A DNA stretch of 64,000 nt from Aphelocoma coerulescens. Its lineage: Eukaryota; Chordata; Aves; Passeriformes; Corvidae. The DNA lies in the NCBI RefSeq assembly GCF_041296385.1, contig NW_027183981.1, forward strand, positions 1,423,501 to 1,487,500, read 5' to 3'. Positions 1 through 10,645 of the stretch are shown here, piece after piece. Position 1 is the stretch's first letter; each line of letters begins with the position of its first letter. Both the position numbers and the translations under genes were made by a program. The notes under the pieces are model-generated. The model had not been told where the DNA came from. It did not search any database and worked only from the letters and a program-made list of their open reading frames with translations.

Positions 1-244
1 GGGAAAGGACCGAAAACGGGGGGAAAAGACATAGAAGAAGGGAAAGTACCCAAAATAGAGTTAAAGGACCCAAAAGAGGTGGAAAGGACCCAAACCAAGG
101 AGAAAAGACCAGAGACAAAACCAGAGGTCAAAAGGTGTCACGGGGTGTCGTGGCATGTCCCTACGTGTTCCGGGACGGGCACAGATGCTCCGCGCAAGGA
201 ACAGCCACGGCAACATCCTGCGGGACATGGAGACACCCTGCGGG

Positions 245-490
245 ACACGGGGGGGGCGGGGGGCAGGGGACATACGGGGAGGGACAGGGACACACAGAAG
301 CGGACAGGGTCACACGGGGAAGATGGGGACGGGGACACTCGGGGGGGACAGGGACACACGGCAGTGGACAGGGGACACGTGGAGAGGGACAGGGACACAG
401 GGGTGGGGGACAGGGACACAGAGTGGGACACGGAAGGGGGACGGGGACACATGTGGGGACAGGGACACACACAGTGAGACGGGGACACAC
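245..490. repeat. GGGACA-rich minisatellite upstream of CYP4F exon 1
   Basis: Irregular 12-18 bp units built on GGGACAC and GGGGACA fill this stretch. The mirror copy is at about 37,255-37,500. The repeat keeps several frames open for over 100 codons on both strands; these are not genes. Confidence 0.8.
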
Positions 491-888
491 GGAGGGGAGG
501 GGACACGATGCCACCAGGACGTGTCAGGGGACGCTGCCACCAGGACGCGCATTGCGACAAAAGCCACCTGGAGGCATCCGGTGACACCCAGCGCGGGGCC
601 ACGTGACCCCGCGGGCGACACCGCCCGCGCCCGACCCTTGCCCTGTCCCCAGCCTGTCCCCAGGAGCGGTTCCATGGCGGTGGCCGCGGCGCTAGGTTCC
701 CTGGGCGCGGTGGCCCTGGGCACCTTCGTGGTGGCCCTGCTGCTGCGGTGGCTCTGGGATGCGCTGGTGGCTGTCACCCGATTCCGGGCCACTTGTCGCC
801 AGCTGAACAAGTTCCCCATCCCACCCTGGCGCAACTGGTTGCTGGGACACACCGGCATGGTGAGGGCACGGCCGGTGGCACCTGGGGT

Positions 889-1205
889 GGTGGCACCTGC
901 AAGGGGACAGGAGGAATGGAGTGGTGGCACTTGGGGGGACAGTGAGGACGGGGTGGTGGCACCTGCAAGGGGACAGGAGGAATGGAGTGGTGGCACTTGG
1001 GGGCACAGTGAGGATGGAGTGGTGGCACTGGCAAGGGGACAGGAGGAATGGAGTGGTGGCACTTGGGGGCACAGTGAGGACGGGGTGGGGGCACTGGCAA
1101 GGGGACAGGAGGAATGGAGTGGTGGCACTTGGGGGCACAGTGAGGACGGGGTTGTGGCACTGGCAAAGAGACAGTGAGAATGGGGTAGTGGCACCTGTGA
1201 GGGGA
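889..1205. repeat. 66-bp minisatellite in CYP4F intron 1
   Basis: Unit starts (ACCTGCAAGG or ACTGGCAAGG) occur at 895, 961, 1,027, 1,093 and 1,159, an exact 66-bp period over about 4.5 units. The mirror array is at about 36,540-36,856. Because 66 is divisible by three, long false reading frames arise here. Confidence 0.9.
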
Positions 1206-1968
1206 CAGAGGAGGCAGACACACATGTCCCCAGGGCTGGCAGTGTCCTGAAGACACATGTGTCCCCAAGCCTGTCTGTGCCCCTGATGACACACATGTCC
1301 GCTGCTGTCCCCAGGGGCAGGGTACGGAGCAAGGCCTACAGCAGGTGGACGCCTTGGTGGCCCGGTACCGTCACGGCTGCCTCTGGTGGGGACTTCCCTG
1401 GCTGCCTGTCCTGCGTCTCTTCCACCCCAGCACCCTCCGGCCACTCCTCAGTGCCTCAGGTGGGACATGGGACATCCAATGGGTCCCCAGGGCCACCCAC
1501 GGGTGTCACCACAGCTGGCACAGAGACCTGGCAGTGCCCGGGCAGTGGCCACCAACCCAACCCCACAGGTCCTCAGAGGCGTCACCATGGCCAGGCCAAA
1601 CGCCACCCTATAGTGGCCACCAATCTGTCCTTGAGGTTCCCCAAGACCACCCAAAGGTGTCACCATGTCCAGCCTCTGGTTGCCCCCCATGTAGTGGCCA
1701 TGGGTGCTGGGAGAGGGTGCCCACCCCGGGGTCCCCACCTGAGGGTTATGGGTGCAGACAGGGGGGCCCCACCCCCAGTGTCCCCACCCAGGGGACCTGA
1801 TGCCACCCCAGTGAACCCCTGCCCACCCCGTCTCTGTCCCCCACAGCCTTTGTGGCTCCCAAGGACGAACTTTTCTACAGCTTCCTCAAGCCCTGGCTGG
1901 GTGAGTGGGGGGGGGGGGGGGGGGTTGGGGTGGGGACACCACCCCTGGCTGCCCCCCGAATGGAGCTG

Positions 1969-2350
1969 GGTGTCACAGGGGTGGGGACAGCACCCCTGAG
2001 TGCCTCCCCAGATGGATCCGGGTGTGTAACAGGGGCAGTGGGGGACGTGAGAGACCCCCTGGGTGCCCGCAGGATGGATCTGGGTGTCTCACAGGGGTCA
2101 GGGGCAGCGGGGGACAGGGACAGCCCCCCTGGGTGCCCCTGGTGGGTACAGATGTCACAGGGGAGGAGACAGCAGGTTTTGGGGGCAGAATCCCTGGGTA
2201 CCCCCGGTGGATCCGGGTGTGTCACACAGGACAGGGCACCGGGGGACAGGGACAACCCCTCTGGGTGCCCCCAGGATGGATCTGGGTGTGTCACAGGGGT
2301 CAGGGGCAGCAGGGGACAGGGACAACCCCCGTGGGTGCCCCTGGCGGACC
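1969..2350. repeat. 63-70 bp minisatellite in CYP4F intron 3
   Basis: About six diverged units, each around GTGTCACAGGGGTCAGGGG and GGGTGCCCC. Unit starts are near 1,969, 2,021, 2,084, 2,150, 2,216 and 2,286. A mirror copy is in the other arm. Confidence 0.8.
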
Positions 2351-2529
2351 CCGGTGTCCCCCCCCAGGGGAGGGGCTGCTGCTGAGCCGCGGGCAGCGCT
2401 GGGCGCGGCACCGGCGACTCCTGACGCCCGCCTTCCACGGGGACTGTGCTTCGGAATTACCTGGGAATCTTCAACCAGAGCACCCGCGTGCTGCTCGTGA
2501 GAGATCCGAGATGCGCACGAGTCCCCATT

Positions 2530-2865
2530 CGCACCCCAAATCCTGACCTCAACCCCAAGTCCTGAACTCTGACGTGCATCCCAAACCCTGAGTCCTGCAC
2601 CCAAAACTCTGTCCTGTACCCACTGCTGCACCCTGAGTCCTGTCCTGCACCCCGAGTCTTGTCCTGTACCCCAAATCCTCTACTGTCCCATACCCCAAAC
2701 CCAAACCTGCCCTCAAACCCCAACCCCACCCCTCGCTCATCACCCCATCCCTGTCCCACACCCCCACTCCAACTCTGCCCCCTGTCCCACCCCCAATGCC
2801 CCCCCCGGTCCCCATCCCTTGTCCCTGTCCCTGTCCCCTCCCTGTTCCCTCCCTGATGCAGTCCA
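2530..2865. repeat. C-rich simple repeat in CYP4F intron 4
   Basis: Irregular repetition of TCCTGCACCC / CCTGTACCCC, then CCCTGTCC motifs, fills intron 4 between the exon 4 donor (2,497) and the exon 5 acceptor (2,873-2,874). No exon is visible. Confidence 0.65.
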
Positions 2866-3009
2866 TCCCCGCAGGCCAAGTGGGGGGTGGCAACAGTGGC
2901 AGCCGGCGGGGGGCCGGTGGGGTTGGAGGTGCTGCAGCCCCTGAGCCTCCTCACCCTGGTCACACTCCAGAAGTGCATCTTCAGCCACGAAAGCCACTGC
3001 CAGGAGTGG

Positions 3010-3877
3010 CCTCACAATACCCCTGTGGCAGTTTAGTCCACCTCAGTTGGTTCTTTTTCCCTGTCTTTGGATCTTCCCATTCAAAGGCAAAAATATTTTG
3101 GCTTTCCTCTGCCAGTGGGCAGGCCCAAAAGGCATCTTTAAGATCCACCACACTAAACCACTGATGTTGAGGTGGAACTTTGCTTAAAAGAGTGTAGGGA
3201 TTAGGAACCATAGGGTAGCAGGCCCGTGTTCTTTTGTTTACTTCTCTTAAATCTTGCACTAATCTGTAATTTCCATCAGATTTCTTTACTGGGAGAATAG
3301 GGGTATTATGAGGGGATTTACAAGGTTCTAGTGTCCCATCCTTTATTAATTCTTCTATCACTGGTTTTAAGCCTTTTCTCCCTTCTAAAGATATAGGGTA
3401 CTGATGTACACGAATGGGACATTCTTCTTTTTCAATTGTGACCCTTATGGGGTCAATATCTAGTCCATCTCTATTCCCTTCCCCAGCCCAAACCTCTTTG
3501 TTAATTTTGCTTTCATCTTCTTGGCTAAGTTTTAACACTTTGGCCGTCATTTTCCCTTCTTCTGGTATGACTCCAATCCCCAGTTGGATTTGTAAATCCC
3601 TTCCCAATAAATTGCTGCCAGCCCCAGGAACTAACAAAACATCCCCTATCCCTATTTTTGTTTCCCCTTCAATAACCACATCTTTAATGACAGGGACCTT
3701 AAATCCTTTCCCCTTTGCTCCTGTTACTTTTACCATATCATTACTTACATCACACCCTTTTGGAATATTCATCACACAAGTCCTTTCTGCCCCAGTGTCA
3801 ACTGTAAATTCTAATACTTCCTCTTGGGGGCCTTCTTTTAAAGTTATCAAAGGCTCCAGATGGTATTTATCCCCCAA
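3010..3877 (-). pseudogene. ERV protease and N-terminal reverse transcriptase (truncated)
   Basis: One open frame runs through an aspartic protease (active-site motif TVDTGAERTC) and into RT fingers (LPVKKSDGNYRLVQDLREVN, then VVDLKDAFWACPL with the first catalytic aspartate). After LRWTKLPQG the frame enters reverse-complemented CYP4F exon sequence and stops at 2,981, so the last dozen codons are chimeric. The protease-RT arrangement in one frame fits gammaretrovirus-like (class I) elements. The RT palm YxDD region, RNase H and integrase are not present. Confidence 0.9.
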
Positions 3878-3954
3878 AAAACAGAGCCCATGACTTCCCT
3901 ATTTTTCTTCTGTGTGTGTTTCTTGAAATATTTTCAGATCCCTCCTCAGGTGGG

Positions 3955-4010
3955 GGCATTCTCTTTGATATGCCCTTCTTCCTTGCAATAAAAACAGGCA
4001 TCCCTGGGTT
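3955..4010 (-). pseudogene. ERV nucleocapsid zinc knuckle, damaged
   Basis: The minus strand encodes a CCHC-type knuckle start (CFYCKEEGHIKEN) between capsid and protease. The fourth metal ligand, a cysteine, is lost to a small frame-shifting deletion immediately after this point. It is a single knuckle, as in gammaretroviral gag. Confidence 0.7.
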
Positions 4011-4087
4011 GTTCTTGGAACCTTAATTGTGCTGAGGTTTTATTTTTCTCTTTTCCACCATTTCTGAATCTGGAATGTTTAGGAGTG

Positions 4088-4702
4088 TTACCTGAGGGCT
4101 TTAGATTTTTTTTGGAAGGTACTCTCTTGCATAGTGGCTATCATGATCTTTGCTTCCACTTTGGCTTTTTCTTCATCCCTCCGGACATATATCTTTTGAG
4201 CTTCCCTTACTAGGTCTTGTAATGGTTTCTCATACCAGTCTTCTATTTTTTCCAATTTTTTTCTAATATCTGGCCAGGCATGAGTGACAAAGTTAACTCT
4301 TAGCAGGGCTTGCCCTGCTAGGGACTCCGGGTCTATCCCAGAATATTGTTTCATATTCTTTTGGAGCCTCTCCAGCCACTCAGTCAGGGTTTCTTCCTTC
4401 CCTTGCTGCCCCTCAAAGGCCTTTCTGACATTTTGTCCTCGGGGTGCCCCCTCTTTTATTACCTTGATTATCAAATTACGATAGTCATTCATATGTCCCC
4501 TCCCAGCTTCATCATTTTGGTTCCAGTTAGGAGGTGTAATGGGCATTTTCTGATCCCCGGGTGGACCTTGTTGGTTTTCTCTTTCCCAAATTTTTATTCC
4601 AGCAATTCTAATCATTTCTCTTTCTTCTTGGGAGAATATTATTTTCATTATTGATTGCATTTCTTCCCAAGTGAAAATGTTGGGACCTAAGAACTGGTCC
4701 AA
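4088..4702 (-). pseudogene. ERV gag capsid segment
   Basis: A 204-codon frame contains the retroviral major homology region (TLTEWLERLQKNMKQYSG followed by DPES), with a charged C-terminal stretch preceding nucleocapsid. It is out of frame with the matrix segment upstream, so no gag polyprotein can be made from this copy. Confidence 0.85.
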
Positions 4703-4706
4703 CTGC

Positions 4707-5225
4707 TCAGCTGTACCTATGGGGTCTTCTAATAATCCTTTCTTTTTTGAAATTCCTAACCTCTGTAGAGGTTAGAGGAGCATTTACAAAGCCTGTTCCC
4801 CCTCCTCCCATAGGTACTTCTCTTAATGGAAATAAATGAATTTCTCGGCTTCCCTCTGTTTGTTTAGCAATGGAGGGCTTGTTGGGCTGCCTCTGAGCCT
4901 TAATGGCACCTCCTGTATTCTGGTATGGTGCTCCTTCGTTAAGAAGAGGGTTGATTCGGGAAGAAAGCACCGAACTGCCCTGGGGAGGAGGGGCAGATTC
5001 AAAGTCTGGCGCTGAAGCTGAATATTCTGTGGTGCAGAGGGTGGGGGTGGGGTATGGCAGTGAAGCCAGATATTCCGGAGCACAGGAGGCGGGCACCGGG
5101 GCTAAAGCCGGGTTTCTCAAGGCAGGAGAGGTGGGGGCTGAAGCCGGGACGTGTGACCTTTCCCTTGATTCAATTGAGGGTGCTGGGATTCCCGAGATAT
5201 ATGGGAAGGGTGGGATCCCCGGCAT
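4707..5225 (-). pseudogene. ERV gag proline-rich (p12-like) region
   Basis: This 172-codon stretch is rich in Pro, Ser and Ala and lies between matrix and capsid, as p12-like linkers do. Its frame differs from the matrix frame. The C-terminal part (FPLREVPMGGGG) resembles the start of gammaretroviral capsid. Confidence 0.6.
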
Positions 5226-5388
5226 GGGCGGGGGCAGGGCTCCCCCCCAGCTCCATTGGGGCGGGAGGGCTGCCGGGGGAAAGGCCCCCGGTGCGGGCGG
5301 AGGGGGGGCTGGCGGGGGAAAGCCCCGGAGCCAGGGGGAGGAGGGCAGCTTCTGGTGCTGGCGGCGGAGGCAATACTTCTAAAGGGTC

Positions 5389-5778
5389 TCAGCCTTTTTT
5401 CTCTTCTGTTTGCTTTTCCTCTGCGGTTTCTGAAATTTTAAAGACTTTGGTTCCCAGAGGTTTTGTAATTCCTGTCCAGCAAGAAGCATATTCTCTCTCC
5501 TCAGGGTGAGATGGCTCTTTTGAATTTACAAATACATTGAGAGCCTGGCAAATCCATGCCTCATCACACCCATATTTTGGCCAGTACACATGATCGGATC
5601 TGATTTCCTTTTTTACCCACTCTTTCATGCAGAATTGAATCATTTTTACTTTATCTTTTCCTTTTGTAGAAGGATCAGTTTCCCAGTTTGCGAGTTTGAC
5701 CCCGAGGGGACTGTCTTGGGGTATATCTTCTGGCACCCTTTTATAGTTTGAACTTAATTTACTAGGTTGTTGCCCCAT
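5389..5778 (-). pseudogene. ERV gag matrix domain
   Basis: The frame starts MGQQPSK, with Gly2 for N-myristoylation, and continues with a tryptophan-rich helical domain of about 110 residues, as in gammaretroviral matrix. It ends at 5,389 before the proline-rich region. The start codon is chosen because of the MGQ motif and its distance downstream of the primer binding site. Confidence 0.8.
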
Positions 5779-6673
5779 TTTTCAAGGAGTTCTCTATTAC
5801 TCAAAATACCAATTTATCCCTCCCTTTGAAATACTAATTCATTCCTTTAAAACACTAATCTTCACTGCTGTAAAATACTACCCACCTTTTCACAGTACAA
5901 AAAACCAAAAAAAATTTAGCCCACCTTCCCCAAAAACAAAGTTAACTTCTAATTACACAGTTTTTCATTCACACATTCACTCTTTTTAATATTTGTTCAC
6001 TCACTCATTCCTACTCACAACAGAATAATAAGGTACCTCTTTCAAGTCACTTGTTAGTATCCACCCATGGGTATGATATAATCCTTAGGATTGTGGGTGC
6101 TCTTGGATTTCCCTCAACCCAGCATTGCTAGCATCCAAACCCCCAACTTCTCTTGGGGTACTTTTAGGCCCTGGGTGCTCTTGGAGTTTTCCTCAACCCA
6201 GCATATGGGGGGGGGGGGGGGTAGCTCCCACTTTGCAACCCCTTCCCTGGGACCCCGTCCCAGTCACCCCGGGAGATTCTTTCACTCCTCTTATCTCTCA
6301 CTTCGTCTCCTCGCTGGCCGCTGTTCTCGTGAACAAGACGGAACCGCAGCACTCAGAGACTGCCACACTCGCTTCGCAGATCTGGGGGCAACCAGCCCGC
6401 GTCTCATTCACACACACTCATCTCCCGTAACCACCCCCTTTTTCTTTGGACAATACTTACCAGTCCTGTTTCTTTTCCAGTGTCTGTGGGATTTTTGTCG
6501 AGAGCGCTCTCTTTCATTTGCTTTATTTTTGTGTCTTTCTTGTCCTCCGGGTGTTGCCCTGCTTCCACCAAATCACGCCAGAGGATGCTAAGCAAGGTTC
6601 CTGCCAACTTGGGCAGGAGGCGCCTTAGCCTTGCTTCTTGAATCCTCCCACGCTTTTCAGAGGCGAGGTGTAG

Positions 6674-6691
6674 CTCCGGGACGAGCCCCCA
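6674..6691 (-). promoter_or_regulatory. Retroviral primer binding site, tRNA-Pro type
   Basis: On the minus strand, TGGGGGCTCGTCCCGGAG lies two bases after the LTR end. It matches the classic gammaretroviral tRNA-Pro site in its first 13 bases. This fixes the element's orientation and the LTR border. Confidence 0.8.
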
Positions 6692-6693
6692 GT

Positions 6694-7356
6694 TGTGAAA
6701 AACGAGGTTCACTCTCCTGTGAGAATTTAAAGAGTTTAATATAAAGACAATAAGAGACACATAAAATAAAGCAAAGGGGTAATGGCCGAGTGCCTTGGCG
6801 CTCTGCCAAGAGCACACCTGATGCCAGAGGTGAGTCCTTTTTATACCACTTTTACTGTCTGTTCTTCATTCATATTCAAACTTTTCCCGGAGCTGTTCTG
6901 CATGGCCACTCCTTGGTTCCGCCTTTTTAGAGCATGCATAGTCTTCTGCCTTGTGGTTTTATTTCTCTTGATTCTTGGGGTTGGGCCCGCTAGGTAAGAG
7001 TTGATGGTAGGGTGGATCTCTTAATTCTCCAGACAGTCAGGGCTGATTGCAGCTTTGGCCTCTTTGCCCCCCAGGCAGAGCGGTGATAACGGGTCTCAGA
7101 CTCTCCTGGCCACCTGTTCTCTGGGCGGAGCAGCCTTTGGGCCCTTTTGTTCCCTGGACAAAGTGTTGATTAGCAGCTCCTTGGGCCTCATCCTCTGTTC
7201 CCTTGGAGGGTATCTTACTTGCTCACACTTGCTAACATTCTTGCTAAAAAGAGAGAAAACTACATCCACACAGCAAATGCAAAAAAGCATTTCTAACATT
7301 ATATAATATCTACCTTTATACTTTGTGAGAAGCCAATATAATATATGTTTATAACA
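6694..7356 (-). repeat. 5' LTR of the gammaretrovirus-like ERV
   Basis: The 663-bp LTR has TG...CA ends. On the minus strand it starts TGTTATAAAC, has a TATA box GTATAAAAAG at about 6,836-6,846 and a possible ATTAAA signal near 6,735. It ends TTTTTCACA next to the primer binding site. No partner LTR exists in the window, so no target duplication could be checked. Confidence 0.8.
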
Positions 7357-8945
7357 CCTGTGATGACACAGGATGTCAGCATGGAGGGCCTGTGATCAGG
7401 TGTGATCTCATGGCTTGTGGTGGTGCATTCCCCTTCCCTCCCATTTTTCAGCCTCCCCATGATCTGAGAAATGCTGGTTAGGCCTCGGCCTTGACAAACT
7501 GCAGCTTGGCTGAGCTACTCTTGAGCTTATCAAAAACAATGTGCACTCCCAGCAACTGGTGCTGTCTAACATGTTCCTGGTTTTTTTTTATTTTAACAGC
7601 CTTGGAAACTTTGTTTGTGCCTGAATGGTAAACACTGCGTGCAGGTGTGCATGTCCTCTCTGGAATGTGGGAGAGGGGCTGCTCTCCTGGATCTTTAAGT
7701 GCTTTACAACTGTAAGTAACTTATGCTTGTAAGTAAAGTTACTATAGAGGTATGGTGAATCCTGTATGGGTCCTGTTCTGAGGTGTCTGGTTTGAGTTCA
7801 GTTCTAGGTTAAGTGTTGTTTAAGTTGAAGTATGGTTGAGTCTAAAAGCTTTTCAGTGTTATTCCACTGCTAAATGGTTAAGTTTAACTTATAAGTTTAA
7901 ATGTTGCTACCTTTTAGTTAAGTGAAGTGCTATTGAGCCTTTGGGCCATGTTCTTTTTATCCTTACTCTTTATAGCATCTTGACAAAGACATGCACACAC
8001 TCACACACATGCACAGATGATTTTCATGGTATTTCATTTTGGATTGACTGACTCTGGATTTTGTTTGTTGCTTTTCCTCGCTGTGCCTTAACCGTTGTGT
8101 CAGTAGTAGAGTGAAGCTTGTCAAGGAACCTTGTCCTGCTGTGGCTTTGATATGAAATCTTTCTTTCCTGATTTCCTGATACCTTTCCCATGATTCTTTA
8201 AGTGATGTTAAAGTTCCTGTGCCATCCCATCTCTTTAGCAGCATGGAGAGGCCGGGATGTCCCCACGGAGGCCCTGTGGCAGCACGAGTCCTCATGGTTC
8301 TTTTGCAGCCTTTGAGACCCCTGGGATGTCCCCATGGAGCCCCTGTGAGTCCTGTGACATCCCAGCTGTTTGGCAACATGGAACCTCCTGGACTGTCTCC
8401 GGGGGCCAAGTGTGAGTGCCTGTGACATCAGTGCTCTCCGGCAGCAGCAGAGAGCCCTCTGGAATGTCACTGTAGATGGCCTGTGAGTTCCTGTGACATC
8501 GTGGCTCCTTAGCAGCGTGGAGATTGCTGGGATGTTACCCTGGAGGCCCTGGGATTGCCCTTCCCCTGCCTGTTCCTTAGGAACATAGAGAGCCCTGGGA
8601 TGTCCCCATGGAACCCCGGGGAGTGCAGTTGCCAAAAGGGCTCCTTAGCACCTAGAGACACCTCTGGTTTTGCCACGGAGTCACTGTGAGTGGCCCTGCC
8701 CTCAGATGTCTTTGGAAGATGAAAGAGCCCCAGGATGACATGGGATGTCAGCATGGAGGGCCTGTGAGCAGAGAAAGCGGCAGATCGCAAGTGGGGCCAG
8801 GATGAAACCTTGTTGTGACTAAAGGCCACCCCAGGGGTGCCAAAGGAGCCCCCCTGGAGCTGTGCTGGGCCGCAGCAGCGGTGAGCAGCAAAGTCCCTGT
8901 GAGTGGGGCCCCTGTGAGCCGGGAACTCTCCCCTTGGCTGCTCTC
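7357..8945 (+). repeat. Inverted repeat 2, left arm
   Basis: This arm pairs with 42,115-43,691 in reverse complement; coordinate sums run from about 51,048 to 51,060 because of small indels. The match begins immediately after the ERV LTR. The right part (about 8,200-8,945) consists of ~70-bp units (TTAGCAGCxTGGAGA ... GGGATGTCCCCATGG ... CCTGTGA). The left part is unique AT-richer sequence. No gene is seen. The centre of symmetry differs from that of inverted repeat 1, so the two pairs are separate events. Confidence 0.85.
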
Positions 8946-9433
8946 GGGGGATCCCTGAAGGACGACGGCTCCTGTTGGCCGACACCCCCACTCCTGGAGG
9001 CCTCGGCCTTTTCCCTTTGGTGAGAAGATGCCAAGGCATCTGCAGGGAGTATTTCAGTGCCTTGGAGGGGAATTTTTCACAGGTACCTTGTGCAGGCTCT
9101 TTGTGTGCTTGTGTGTGTGCAGGTGTGCATGTGCTCTCTGGAAGGCGGGAGAGGAGCTGCTCCCCTGGACACTGAAGTGCTTTAGGTTTGTCCCGAGGTC
9201 AGGCCTGTAAGTTGCTCTTGTGCTGTGGTAAAGCCTGTGTGGGTCCTTTGCTGAGGTGCTGGGTTTCAGGTCAGTTCTAAGTGTTGTGTAGTTGAAGTAC
9301 GGTGTTGCTCCTCCGCTAAATTGTAATTTGAACTTAGGTTACCAAGTGAAATGTTGCTAAGTTGAAATGCTATCAAGTGAAATGCTATCAAGCCTCTTGG
9401 CCACATTCTTTTTTATCCTTACCCTTTCTATTC

Positions 9434-9472
<39 letters not shown>

Positions 9473-10094
9473 ACAGATAAAATTTTCACTTTCTTTCAGT
9501 TTGGGTTGAGTGGCTTTGGATTTTTGTTTGTTGCTTTTCCTCGCTGTGCCTTAACCATTGTGTAAGTAGTAGAGTGAGGCTTGTTATGCTGTCACTTTTA
9601 TAATGAACCTTTTTTTACCCATACCTTTGCCAGTGATTCTTTAAGCAATCTCAAACACTCCTTGGTAACTTGTCTCTTTAGCAGCCCAAAAAGCCTTGAG
9701 AAGTCGCCGTGGGGCCTATTTGCCTCTCTTTGACCTCTCTGCTTTGGAGCAGGATGGCGCCAAATGTGATGTCACCATGCAGTCCCTATGACTGTGGGTG
9801 GCTGCAGGGATCTTTAGGAGCCCAGAGGGCTCTGGGAGTGCAGGTGAACTCAGGGCTCTTTAGAAGCCTGTAGCCCTGTGGGACTGAGGATGGAAGCCCT
9901 GGGAGTGCCTTTGAGCCAAGGGCTCTTTAGCAGTCTGGAGACCACTGGCAGCTGTAGCAGGATGCTTTGGGCTGGCTACTTTGCCTTGGAATGTGTTCCA
10001 GGAACTTGGACAATGTCCTATTTACAAAGCTCTCAGTGTGGATTGAGAGGGGGCACCATGTGTTGTTTTGGTGTTCAGTTTTCTTAAAACTGCT
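8946..10094 (+). repeat. Local duplication, CA microsatellite and 70-bp units
   Basis: Positions about 9,115-9,680 repeat 7,630-8,240 (same order of GTGTGCAGGTGTGCATG, GTAGAGTGA and TTGCTTTTCCTCGCTGTGCC motifs). A pure CA dinucleotide tract sits at 9,438-9,470. From about 9,660 to 9,965, diverged 70-bp units (TCTTTAGCAG ... GGGAGTGC) resume. Positions 9,960-10,075 match 44,925-45,085 in reverse complement. No coding sequence is supported. Confidence 0.7.
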
Positions 10095-10645
10095 TGTCTT
10101 AGGTTGCAATGTAAGATGTAAGCAAAAGGATGTATTGTATCACCATCTGTTAAAACCAGGTGGGGCAGTGTTCTTTATCTCTTCCATGACACATCCCTGA
10201 TAACTCCCTCCAGGGCATATGTTCTGTTAATGGGCCATCAAGGCCACACTGCATGACTCATAAAATTACATCAGCCCATTGGGAGATCCTCCGCCCAGGG
10301 GGAGGAGCCAAGCATTCCTACCTGGATGTAATCTGAGGTTTGGAGCACCACAGCCAGCCTTTCCTAGTGGATTCCCAGAGCACAGGAGCTACATAACCAC
10401 CACTGGCCCTTCGGAGGAAGGCCAGACCCTTCTACAGGATCACCGCTTCAACAGAACCACATCTATCACTTCAGGAGGACTGCAGCCACCATTGAATCGG
10501 ACTGCTCCCACCACCCTGACGGACAGGGCATCAGGTTGTGTCCTGACTCTGTCAGTGTTTCTGCACTATTGCATTTATTTTAATTTTCCTATTCAATTGC
10601 AGTTCTGACTTGGAGTCTCTCACTGGTTTGCTTTCAAACTAGTAC
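10095..10645 (+). repeat. Solo LTR, ERVL-like songbird family
   Basis: About 550 bp bounded by TGTCTTAGG and CTAGTACA. The internal stretch (CCCATTGGGAGATCCTCCGC, AGGAGCCAAGCATTCC, TTTGGAGCACCACAG, then CATCAGGTTGTG) resembles a common passerine ERVL-type LTR as I recall it; this is recognition, not a search result. No flanking retroviral genes and no clear target duplication. The LTR ends directly at the ATG of the R2-derived ORF. Confidence 0.6.

Larger units (their letters stand above)
674..3005 (+). pseudogene. Truncated CYP4F-like P450 duplicate, exons 1-5 only
   Basis: Five exons can be placed at 674-859, 1,315-1,459, 1,847-1,900, 2,368-2,496 and 2,875-3,005, each with AG/GT borders. 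Exon 1 encodes an N-terminal membrane anchor and the RNWLLGHTGM segment of CYP4 enzymes; exon 4 has [20 protein letters not shown]. Exon 4 carries one extra base just after FHGD, which breaks the frame. Exons 6-12, which hold the I-helix, ExxR and heme-binding cysteine, are absent: the copy runs straight into a retroviral fragment at about 3,009. It cannot encode a working P450. The complete paralogue lies on the opposite strand at 32,852-37,071 and shares the same frameshift. Confidence 0.9.
1..3008 (+). repeat. Inverted repeat 1, left arm (CYP4F duplicate)
   Basis: This stretch is the reverse complement of 34,737-37,744. Paired positions sum to 37,745 at the outer end and to 37,742 inside a mononucleotide run at about 1,907-1,924, which is three bases longer in the other arm. 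Only scattered substitutions were noticed (for example near 1,606-1,610), so the arms are close to identical. The arm continues beyond the left edge of the window. Its inner end falls two to three bases past the exon 5 splice donor, where sequence switches to a retroviral RT fragment. Confidence 0.95.
3009..7356 (-). mobile_element. Gammaretrovirus-like ERV, 5' portion only
   Basis: Reading on the minus strand, the order is LTR (7,356-6,694), tRNA-Pro-type primer binding site, a leader of about 900 bp, gag (matrix, proline-rich region, capsid, nucleocapsid), protease and the start of RT. RT stops around its LPQG segment where the element joins CYP4F exon 5 sequence. The rest of RT, RNase H, integrase, env and the 3' LTR are missing. 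Gag is broken into three frames and the nucleocapsid is damaged, so this is an inactive relic. It bridges two independent inverted-repeat arms (ending at 3,008 and starting at 7,357), so it marks a rearrangement junction rather than a simple insertion. Confidence 0.9.

Noticed and set aside
155..1332. ORFs of 150-340 codons on both strands over CYP4F exon 1 and its minisatellites
   Set aside because: Low-complexity repeat translations; the true exon is 674-859 with a splice donor. The mirrored ORFs in 36,413-37,610 are rejected for the same reason.
6404..6817. 137-codon minus-strand ORF in the ERV leader
   Set aside because: It spans the primer binding site and LTR border, and shows no protein motif.
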